Shown here piece after piece: positions 1-4,834 of a stretch of DNA of 6,957 nt. The position numbers and the translations under genes were made by a program. Positions within the stretch are counted from its first letter, which is position 1, and every line of letters starts with the position of its first letter. The stretch is from an uncultured Collinsella sp. (lineage in GTDB: Bacteria; Actinomycetota; Coriobacteriia; Coriobacteriales; Coriobacteriaceae), in the NCBI GenBank assembly GCA_900544725.1, contig UQWK01000074.1:1-6957 (forward strand), in the 5' to 3' direction. The notes under the pieces are model-generated. The model had not been told where the DNA came from, did no database searches, and worked only from the letters and a program-made list of their open reading frames with translations.

Positions 1-2
1 AC

Positions 3-788
3 CTGCGCTACTTTATGGGCACGCAGATGTCCGGCGTCATGGTTCAGCCCATGGCATCCCCTGACTGGCACCCGGCCATGGCCAAGATGCCCGTACCTAT
101 CGTCCACCTGGACATCCACTGCTCCGAGCCCGGCTACTACGTGGCTGCCGACAACGAGGCGCAGGGCCGCATTATCGCCGAGCTCGCCATCGCCCGCGGC
201 GCGCGCCACATCGTCGTCGTGGGCCGAGCAGCATTTATGCAGCTCACCCTGCGCGTTCTTGGTATCCACAAGGCGCTAGCGATGCGTCCCAACATTAAGA
301 TCGAAGTCATCGACGCCGGCGAATGGAATACCGCCGCCGACGGCTATAGCATCGGCAGCCAAATCGCCGAGCGCCCCGCCGACGAGCGCCCCGATTTTGT
401 CGTCGGTCTGACCGATGTCTTGGCCTCGGGCGTCATCTCGGCGCTGGTCGACAAGGGCATATCCGTCCCCGGACAGGTCCGCGTGGCCGGCTGCGACGGC
501 AATCCGCTTGCTTGGAGCGGAGCGGTCCCGCTCACCACCGTGGCACCCCCGGGCTACGAGATTGGCCGCAAGGGCGTGCAGCTGCTGATGGAGCAAATCG
601 AGAACAAGGCCCCGGCGAAGACAAAGCACGTCCGTATCGGCTCTGCCGCACGCACCGTTACCGCGGTCACGGCCGTCGAGGACATCAACCGCCAAGAGCT
701 CGTGCGCCCGTTCCTGCTGGAGCGAGCCAGCACCCAAGCGGATACCCAGACCGACGCCACGGCCATCAACCTCGGCGCGTACCTGTAA
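3..788 (+). CDS. LacI/GalR-family transcriptional regulator, C-terminal sensor domain (5' partial)
   Basis: The reading frame is open from the left edge (…LRYFMGTQMSGVMVQP) to a TAA at 786-788, so the ATG at 15 is an internal Met and not the start. What is present is nearly the whole periplasmic-binding-protein-like effector domain of a LacI/GalR repressor. It shows 'VPIVHLDI', then 'YYVAADNEAQGRIIAELAI' (the VxxDNxxxG signature of the family), 'HIVVVG', 'DFVVGLTDVLASGVISAL', and the typical C-terminal block 'VPGQVRVAGCDGN…VPLTTVAPP' from about base 465. About 50 to 70 residues, including the helix-turn-helix, are expected upstream of the window. Family members bind a sugar or sugar phosphate and release an operator. 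The ligand cannot be read from this sequence. It is followed by a strong terminator (927-964), so it is probably the last gene of its transcript. Confidence in the family is high; the target genes are unknown. Confidence 0.9.
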   Translation: MRYFMGTQMSGVMVQPMASPDWHPAMAKMPVPIVHLDIHCSEPGYYVAADNEAQGRIIAELAIARGARHIVVVGRAAFMQLTLRVLGIHKALAMRPNIKIEVIDAGEWNTAADGYSIGSQIAERPADERPDFVVGLTDVLASGVISALVDKGISVPGQVRVAGCDGNPLAWSGAVPLTTVAPPGYEIGRKGVQLLMEQIENKAPAKTKHVRIGSAARTVTAVTAVEDINRQELVRPFLLERASTQADTQTDATAINLGAYL

Positions 789-843
789 TCGCTTATTCGT
801 CGAGCCTTTAGGTGCGGAGGGACGCTCTAGCTATGTCCACACG

Positions 844-894
844 TAACTTCCCATTTCGTGTTAATTCGCGCGCATTTAACTTCCCATTTCGTGT
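844..894. repeat. Pair of 18-bp direct repeats, 33 bp apart
   Basis: TAACTTCCCATTTCGTGT occurs at 844-861 and again, identically, at 877-894, separated by 15 bp. The period is 33 bp, so an ATG frame beginning at 833 would read the peptide NFPFRV twice. CGGAGGG lies at 815-821, about 12 bp before that ATG. The frame continues through both downstream terminators to 1036, which argues against a real protein. The pair could be a two-site operator, a remnant of a dispersed repeat, or a tiny repeat-coded peptide. Nothing in the sequence decides between these. Confidence 0.6.
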
Positions 895-926
895 AATGCG
901 ACGTTATCAGGCCAATGCTCAAAACA

Positions 927-964
927 AAAAGAGCCCGACAAGCAAACACTTGTCGGGCTCTTTT
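927..964 (+). terminator. Strong bidirectional rho-independent terminator
   Basis: A perfect 16-bp stem (927-942 pairs with 949-964) closes a 6-nt CAAACA loop. The core is GAGCCCGACAAG. The stem begins with A's and ends with TTTT followed by CTCT, so it can work on both strands. In the plus direction it would end the LacI-family transcript, about 140 bp after the stop codon. Confidence 0.9.
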
Positions 965-997
965 CTCTATCGTTCGTTAGAACGGCGGAACAAACAG

Positions 998-1034
998 AAA
1001 AGCGGCCGTTCGCACAACGCAAACGACCGCTTTT
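998..1034 (-). terminator. Rho-independent terminator of the HAD gene
   Basis: Two 13-base arms (998-1010 and 1022-1034) pair around an 11-nt loop. The GC core GCGGNCGTT is flanked by AAAA and TTTT. The single non-Watson-Crick position is a G·U pair in the minus-strand RNA but a C·A mismatch in the plus-strand RNA. That, and its place about 30 bp beyond the HAD stop codon, make it a terminator mainly for the minus strand. A short CGTTC/GAACG stem (971-984) lies between it and the neighbouring terminator. Confidence 0.85.
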
Positions 1035-1065
1035 AAAACGTAATTGAAATAGTTTGGTGCCAGCG

Positions 1066-1716
1066 TTAGCGCACGGCCTTGACCGCCGCCGTCAGATCGA
1101 GCAGCGTGTCGAGCACGGCGTCGCAGCCATCCACAACGTCCTGCGGCAGCGGGACGATATCGGGCACGGCAAAGACGTGGCAGCCGGCAGTAATGCCCGA
1201 AACACAGCCGTTGCGCGAATCCTCGACCACGGCGCACTCCTCGGGAGCAAAGCCTGCGCGCTCGCAGGCAAGCAGATACATCTCGGGATCGGGCTTGCCG
1301 CGCACAACGTCCTCACCGCAGGTCACGGTCTCAAACTTGTCAAAGAGGCCGAACGCCCTAAGGTTGCGCTCGGCGGTAACGTGGCGCGAAGACGTCGCAA
1401 GGCCCACGTGATAGCCCGCAGCCAAAAGCTCGTCCAGGCACTCGGCAGCGCCGGCCTTAAGCTCCAGCTCGGTCTTGACCATCTCGTCGCGAATCTCCTT
1501 GTGGCGGACATAGATCGCCTCGGCGGTCTCGTGGCTACCGTAGTGCTCCTCAAGAATGCCCATGACGTCGACCAGCGTACGGCCGATAAACTGATGAATC
1601 AGCGCCTCATCGATCGCGAGCCCCAGCTCAGCGGCACCCGCCTTCCATGCCTTAATGCCCAGACGCTCGGTGTCGACCAGCGTTCCGTCCATATCAAAAA
1701 TGACAGCCTTGATCAT
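1066..1716 (-). CDS. HAD-superfamily hydrolase, beta-phosphoglucomutase-like
   Basis: A 216-residue protein of HAD subfamily IA with the helical cap between motifs I and II, as in beta-phosphoglucomutases and small sugar-phosphate phosphatases. Motif I is FDMDGTLVDTE (nucleophile Asp8, acid/base Asp10). Motif II is LATSSRH (Ser109/Ser110). Motif III is the Lys141 of RGKPDPEMY. Motif IV is VVEDSRNG (Glu165, Asp166, Mg2+ ligands). All catalytic residues are present and the length is normal. I chose the ATG at 1716 rather than the one at 1740. It starts with the usual MIKAVIFDMDGT and has a GGGGGGA Shine-Dalgarno-like stretch 6 nt upstream, whereas the longer start adds only eight unconserved residues. 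The expected role is cytoplasmic hydrolysis or 1,6-isomerisation of a phosphorylated sugar. The substrate cannot be told from sequence. The gene is transcribed alone, divergently from larE, and ends at the hairpin at 998-1034. Confidence 0.9.
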   Translation of the reverse strand: MIKAVIFDMDGTLVDTERLGIKAWKAGAAELGLAIDEALIHQFIGRTLVDVMGILEEHYGSHETAEAIYVRHKEIRDEMVKTELELKAGAAECLDELLAAGYHVGLATSSRHVTAERNLRAFGLFDKFETVTCGEDVVRGKPDPEMYLLACERAGFAPEECAVVEDSRNGCVSGITAGCHVFAVPDIVPLPQDVVDGCDAVLDTLLDLTAAVKAVR

Positions 1717-1770
1717 TTCGGTCCCCCCATCGGCTTGCATTGCCGCTACTCTACCGCACTTTACAAACTT

Positions 1771-1787
1771 GTATATAACGTATATAC
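1771..1787. promoter_or_regulatory. 17-bp AT-rich palindrome in the divergent HAD/larE intergenic region
   Basis: GTATATA at 1771-1777 and TATATAC at 1781-1787 are perfect inverted copies around ACG. The site sits 55 bp upstream of the HAD start and 94 bp upstream of larE, where an operator or overlapping promoter elements for the minus-strand gene would be expected. Its form resembles GntR-family operators (GTxTA…TAxAC), but no regulator gene is adjacent. The TATATA cores could also simply be -10 elements. Confidence 0.45.
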
Positions 1788-1829
1788 ATATTGCACTTTC
1801 GTTACATAGATAGAAGTCTTATGGCGAGC

Positions 1830-1860
1830 AGCTCGGTAGGATTATAGTTTCGTCCGAGCT
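1830..1860 (+). promoter_or_regulatory. Inverted repeat around a possible larE -10 box
   Basis: AGCTCGG (1830-1836) and CCGAGCT (1854-1860) are perfect 7-bp inverted copies, with 17 bp between them that contain TATAGT at 1843-1848, a plausible -10 hexamer. No good -35 is visible at 17-18 bp spacing, which would fit an activator-dependent promoter. If transcription starts further upstream, the same repeat would be a hairpin in the 5' leader that ends 9 nt before the larE Shine-Dalgarno AAGGAA (1870-1875). The two readings cannot be separated from sequence alone. Confidence 0.35.
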
Positions 1861-1881
1861 TTCAACTGTAAGGAACGTTTC

Positions 1882-2760
1882 ATGCTTTCAAACACCACCG
1901 CACCCGCAGAGGAGCTTCAGGACAAACTCGCAGCGCTCGAGCAGCTGCTTTTGGCATACGGACGCGTCGCCATCGGCTTTTCCGGCGGCGTCGACAGCAG
2001 CTTTTTGGCCGCCGTTTGCTCTCGCGTCATGCCCGCCAACACCCTTCTCGTCCATCTCACCACGCCGCTCATCGGCACGCCCGAGCAGGCTTCGTTTGAG
2101 CGATCTGTTGACGGACAAGCCGATGAGGGCCCGCATTTTAAGCTTCCGGTGCTCAATCTTTCGGTTGACCAGCTCCAGCTTCCGCAGGTTGCCTGCAACG
2201 ATGCTGACCGCTGTTACCACTGCAAGCGTGCTGGCTTCACCGCCATCGTCAACCACGCCAAATCGCTAGGCTTCCCCACCGTTATCGATGGCAGCAATGC
2301 AAGCGACCGTGGCGATTACCGTCCCGGCATGCGCGCCGCCGAGGAGCTCGGCGTGCGCTCGCCTCTTATGGAGGTCGGCTTTACCAAGGACGAGGAACGC
2401 GAGCTGCTGCGTACGTGGGGCTACCCCGTCTGGAATCTGCCCGCCGGCGCCTGCCTTGCCACGCGCATCCCCACGGGCGAGGAGCTTACACGCGAGAAGG
2501 TCGAACTAATTCGCGCCTGCGAGGACTACCTGCACGATCTTGACCTTTCGCAGGTCCGCGCACGCCTCGTCGGCGGCTGCATGCATATCGAGGCAGCCCC
2601 GTCCGATGTCGCCAAGATCGCCGCCCTCGGTGGCGCCGCGGTCGATGCCGAGGGCAAAACCCCGCTGCCCGCCGCCATCGAGTCGGCCCTACGCAACCTA
2701 GGCTGCAACGACATCTCCCCCGAGGTCACCCCCTACATCCACGGCAACATGAATCAATAG
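1882..2760 (+). CDS. larE: ATP-dependent sacrificial sulfur transferase LarE
   Basis: A 292-residue cytoplasmic enzyme, close to the usual LarE length. It carries the N-terminal PP-loop IGFSGGVDSSFLAA (SGGVDSS at 34-40), which adenylates the carboxylates of pyridinium-3,5-biscarboxylic acid mononucleotide before sulfur insertion. The product goes on to the nickel-pincer nucleotide cofactor made by LarB, LarE and LarC for lactate racemase (LarA) and related racemases/epimerases. Typical family blocks follow: DRCYHCKR (Cys111, Cys114), VIDGSNASDRGDYRPG, GVRSPLMEVGFTK and GACLATRIPTGE (Cys191). The three cysteines suggest the cluster-dependent LarE type, in which a [4Fe-4S] centre passes on sulfur, rather than the type that sacrifices one protein Cys; this is inference. 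The ATG has AAGGAA 6 nt upstream. No larA, larB or larC is in the window, so LarE stands alone here. Assignment is firm; the client enzyme is unknown. Confidence 0.93.
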   Translation: MLSNTTAPAEELQDKLAALEQLLLAYGRVAIGFSGGVDSSFLAAVCSRVMPANTLLVHLTTPLIGTPEQASFERSVDGQADEGPHFKLPVLNLSVDQLQLPQVACNDADRCYHCKRAGFTAIVNHAKSLGFPTVIDGSNASDRGDYRPGMRAAEELGVRSPLMEVGFTKDEERELLRTWGYPVWNLPAGACLATRIPTGEELTREKVELIRACEDYLHDLDLSQVRARLVGGCMHIEAAPSDVAKIAALGGAAVDAEGKTPLPAAIESALRNLGCNDISPEVTPYIHGNMNQ

Positions 2761-2776
2761 GCAACGCCCTGGCAAC

Positions 2777-2839
2777 TTGCGGTGAAATAGTTCCCGCTCT
2801 GCGGCCCCAAGGGCAAATCCAGGAACTATTCCACCGCAA
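2777..2839. repeat. Long imperfect hairpin directly after larE
   Basis: The 18-base arms at 2777-2794 and 2822-2839 (GCGGTGAAATAGTTCC core) are inverted copies with a single difference. The 27-nt loop holds a small GCCC/GGGC stem. It starts 17 bp after the larE stop but has no T tract after it, so it is not a canonical terminator. A palindromic dispersed repeat (REP/MITE type) or a 3'-end RNA-stabilising hairpin are the likely readings. Confidence 0.7.
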
Positions 2840-2893
2840 CTTCCAAATGATCATTCGAAGCCGGTTGCCTTGAACCGTGAATCGAACTGCTCG

Positions 2894-3051
2894 CCACGAA
2901 ATGGGCCTATTTACTACGTTTCGCTGGCCACCCTCGACCATGCCGAAAAACACGAAATTAAAACCGCAGGTAGACGGCTTGCCGATTTTCAGAAAACACG
3001 GCTATGGTCGACCGGTGCGGGTCAAACGTAGTAGATAGGCCGTTTTTGTGG
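2894..3051. mobile_element. MITE-like palindromic element of about 158 bp
   Basis: The end segments are inverted copies. GGCCTATTTACTACGTTT (2904-2921) matches the reverse complement of 3024-3041 at 17 of 18 positions. The similarity extends outward imperfectly to CCAC (2894-2897) and GTGG (3048-3051). A second inner pair, TCGACCATGCCG (2934-2945) with 2999-3011, differs by one extra T. Between these lie about 53 bp of A-rich sequence. There is no coding frame of interest. Size, nested inverted ends and absence of genes fit a miniature inverted-repeat element or a large palindromic repeat. I do not see a clear target-site duplication. Confidence 0.5.
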
Positions 3052-3070
3052 CGCAGCGCCAGCCCGGTCT

Positions 3071-3140
3071 TTTCGGGAGGGGCTTTGACTACTTTTGCCA
3101 GCCTAGTTGCCCAACTAGTCAAAGAAGCCCCCGTCCCAAA
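3071..3140. repeat. 70-bp palindrome with two competing folds
   Basis: The outer arms TTTGACTA (3084-3091) and TAGTCAAA (3116-3123) pair, as do GGGGC (3079-3083) with GCCCC (3127-3131) and GGG (3075-3077) with CCC (3135-3137), separated by small bulges. Inside is a second perfect stem, CTAGTTG (3103-3109) with CAACTAG (3112-3118). It shares bases 3116-3118 with the outer stem, so both cannot be fully formed. No coding sequence is present. It is either a palindromic repeat unit or part of a structured leader or RNA. Confidence 0.6.
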
Positions 3141-3151
3141 TTAACTAATTC

Positions 3152-3275
3152 CAGGTTGAGCATAAGTGAGCGAGCAGGCTCCGGGTGCGGCAAGGTGACG
3201 TGAAACAAGCGGGCGCTGACCTTTTGGTCGCGCCCGTGAAGTTGAACGTCAGATTGCCGTGCCCGGAACCTGCGC
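3152..3275 (+). ncRNA. Candidate structured RNA (long rod-like stem-loop), unassigned
   Basis: Bases 3175-3272 fold into one continuous rod. CAGGCT-CCGGGTGCGGCAA (3175-3193) pairs with 3254-3272, with one C·A mismatch and two adjacent G·U pairs. A GG/GA internal loop follows, then TGACGT (3196-3201) with ACGTCA (3246-3251), then a larger internal loop. The top is CGGGCGC (3210-3216) with GCGCCCG (3230-3236), a bulged T, and GACC-TTTT-GGTC (3218-3229). CAGGTT at 3152-3157 can compete with CAGGCT for AACCTG (3267-3272). The two adjacent G·U pairs would be A·C mismatches on the other strand, which favours plus-strand transcription. The C·A mismatch argues the other way. It matches none of the riboswitch, SRP, tmRNA or RNase P signatures I know. 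The overall shape is reminiscent of 6S RNA, but I cannot claim that. A MITE-like repeat is the main alternative. Confidence 0.35.
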
Positions 3276-3287
3276 AGCGCCAAGCAA

Positions 3288-3312
3288 TTACGCCGTTTGT
3301 AAAACGGCGTAA
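3288..3312. repeat. Perfect 11-bp hairpin, possible weak terminator
   Basis: TTACGCCGTTT (3288-3298) and AAACGGCGTAA (3302-3312) are exact inverted copies around a 3-nt GTA loop. On the plus strand, TTTATTTT follows only after an 8-bp CCTATAGG palindrome, so as a terminator it is non-canonical. It could mark the 3' end of a transcript containing the preceding rod structure, or be one more palindromic unit. Confidence 0.6.
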
Positions 3313-3357
3313 CCTATAGGTTTATTTTGGTCGGTTTTATCTGGGGAAACGTAAACA

Positions 3358-3391
3358 GGGCCGCGACGGCATGAAGCGTCGCGGCCCTTTT
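3358..3391 (+). terminator. GC-rich terminator hairpin, probably bidirectional
   Basis: GGGCCGCGACG (3358-3368) pairs perfectly with CGTCGCGGCCC (3377-3387) over an 8-nt loop. TTTT follows on the plus side. On the minus side, the end of the PTS/transketolase operon 40 bp away, it is followed by the weaker TGTTTACGTTT. It can therefore end the operon. Its best-formed T tract, however, faces the plus strand, which suggests a plus-strand transcript entering from 2761-3357. Confidence 0.8.
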
Positions 3392-3430
3392 CCTTGGAGA
3401 AGGATCGATTAATGGAACGGAGAACCCGCT

Positions 3431-3883
3431 CTAGCCCTCGAGTCCGGCATTGATGAGCTCGGCAATCTCTACGGGGTCGGTGCTTTCGCGCACCTTGTCG
3501 CGAAAACCGGCATCCATCAGCATCACGGCTGCTTTGGAAAGCAGGCGCAGGTGCGTGGTCCCAGCCTCGCCGGCGGGCACGTACAGCGCAAGCGCAACAT
3601 CGACGGGCACGCCATCAAAGCTGGGCCACTCAACGGGTTCGGTCAACTTGAGCACGGCCACGCCCGGCGTATGAATCGCGTCGCTTTTGGCATGCGGAAC
3701 GGCAAAACCAGCGACAAGACCGGTCTCGGCCTCGTTTTCGCGAGCAATAAAAGCCGCCTCTACAGCAGATGCGTCGTCGGCAAAACCAAGCTCAACAGCC
3801 TGCTCGGACAGATAATGCAACGCGTCCTCGCGCGAGGCGGCAGCGTAGCCAATCGTCACCTGGTTGGCAGATACAAATCCCAT
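3431..3883 (-). CDS. PTS sugar transporter subunit EIIA, fructose/mannitol type
   Basis: A free-standing 150-residue EIIA of the fructose/mannitol family (PTS_EIIA_2), the normal length for a single-domain protein. It takes phosphate from HPr on His64 in GFAVPHAKSDA and passes it to the EIIB domain of a membrane permease. A second conserved block, THLRLLSKAAVMLMD (His111), is the active-site partner motif of this family. It acts in the cytoplasm. Its Shine-Dalgarno AAGGAGG (3891-3897) overlaps the stop of the transketolase C-subunit gene, and only 12 bp separate the genes, so it is the last cistron of the operon. No EIIB or EIIC is in the window. They are expected upstream, beyond the right edge, or elsewhere. 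The sugar cannot be assigned from EIIA alone. A regulatory PTSNtr-like role is less likely given the catabolic neighbours. Confidence 0.9.
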   Translation of the reverse strand: MGFVSANQVTIGYAAASREDALHYLSEQAVELGFADDASAVEAAFIARENEAETGLVAGFAVPHAKSDAIHTPGVAVLKLTEPVEWPSFDGVPVDVALALYVPAGEAGTTHLRLLSKAAVMLMDAGFRDKVRESTDPVEIAELINAGLEG

Positions 3884-3895
3884 GGAAAACCCTCC

Positions 3896-4834
3896 TTACA
3901 GTACGGACCTGACTGCGGCTTCGATGCCGTCGGCATCCAAACCGTACTTGTGCAGCAAATCGACCGCGGGGCCCGACTCGCCGTACACATCGCGCACTCC
4001 GACACGACGCATCGGCACCGGATGCTGTTCGGCAAGCACGCCGGCAACCGCCTCGCCAAGACCGCCGATAATCGAATGCTCCTCGGCGGTAACCACGCGA
4101 CCGGTCTTCTTTGCGCTGGCGACAACCAGGCGCTCGTCGAGCGGTTTGATCGTGTGCATATTGATGACCTCGGCGTCGATGCCATCGGCCGCGAGCGCCT
4201 CGGCAGCAGCGAGCGCCTCGGCGACCATGAGGCCACAGGCGACGATCGTCACATCGAACCCCTCGCGCACGACTACGCCGCGACCGATCTTGAACTCATA
4301 GTCATCGTGGTCGTTGATGACCGGCGTCGCCAGGCGGCCAAAGCGCATGTAGACCGGCCCCTCAAACTCGTAGGCGGCGCGCACGCAGGCGCGGGCCTCG
4401 ACATCGTCGGCGGGAACGATCACCGTCATGCCTGGAATCGTGCGCATGAGTGCAATATCCTCGCAGCACTGGTGCGTGGCGCCGTCTTCGCCCACCGAAA
4501 TACCCGCGTGGGTAGCGCCGATCTTGACGTTGAGATGCGGGTAGCCGATGGAGTTGCGGACCTGCTCAAAAGCGCGACCGGCGGCAAACATGGCAAAAGT
4601 GCTCGCGAAGGCAACGCGGCCCGTGGTCGCGATGCCGGCAGCAAGGCCCATCAGGTTGCTCTCGGCGATGCCGGCATCATAAAAGCGCTCGGGATGGGCG
4701 GCCTTGAACTTGCCGGTCTGCGTGGCGGCCGCCAGGTCGGCATCGAGAACCACGAAGTCATCGCGCTCGTTGCCCAGCTCGACAAGCGCCTCGCCGTAGC
4801 TTACGCGCGTAGCGACTTTTTTACCCTCAGCCAT
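3896..4834 (-). CDS. Transketolase, C-terminal subunit (split transketolase)
   Basis: A 312-residue protein equal to the pyrimidine-binding and C-terminal domains of transketolase. It shows ARFYDAG-type sequence leading to GIAESN (Glu58 is the catalytic Glu that activates thiamine diphosphate), then FASTFAMFAAGRAFEQVR, the active-site block THAGISVGEDGATHQ (109-122), and a C-terminal domain with VIVAC-like strand and ITAEEHSI-like motifs (TAEEHSIIGGLGEAVA). It makes one enzyme with the N-terminal subunit encoded just upstream, moving two-carbon ketol units between sugar phosphates. The ATG overlaps the upstream stop codon by one base (TAATG), and GGAGGA at 4841-4846 gives 6-nt spacing, so translational coupling and a 1:1 ratio are likely. 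The split form is common in Firmicutes and Actinobacteria sugar operons. The acceptor sugar may be specialised; a DXP synthase is excluded by the split layout and motifs. Confidence 0.93.
   Translation of the reverse strand: MAEGKKVATRVSYGEALVELGNERDDFVVLDADLAAATQTGKFKAAHPERFYDAGIAESNLMGLAAGIATTGRVAFASTFAMFAAGRAFEQVRNSIGYPHLNVKIGATHAGISVGEDGATHQCCEDIALMRTIPGMTVIVPADDVEARACVRAAYEFEGPVYMRFGRLATPVINDHDDYEFKIGRGVVVREGFDVTIVACGLMVAEALAAAEALAADGIDAEVINMHTIKPLDERLVVASAKKTGRVVTAEEHSIIGGLGEAVAGVLAEQHPVPMRRVGVRDVYGESGPAVDLLHKYGLDADGIEAAVRSVL

Noticed and set aside
844..894. Two-repeat CRISPR remnant
   Set aside because: Only two 18-bp copies with a 15-bp spacer, no cas gene, and both repeat and spacer are shorter than usual.
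812..1036. Small plus-strand frame, possibly from ATG 833, containing NFPFRV twice
   Set aside because: It runs through two strong terminator hairpins and its composition after the repeats is not protein-like. Kept only as a repeat finding.
1054..1809. Plus-strand open frame of 251 codons
   Set aside because: Antisense to the HAD gene, whose catalytic motifs are all intact; no plausible ribosome binding site or domain.
2726..2953. Minus-strand frame of 75 codons overlapping the larE end
   Set aside because: It spans the palindrome after larE and part of the MITE-like element and has no domain signal; it is a chance frame.
3042..3320. Retron msr-msd or IS605-linked RNA
   Set aside because: The folded structure suggested it, but there is no reverse transcriptase or transposase gene in the window and no a1/a2-type long flanking pair.
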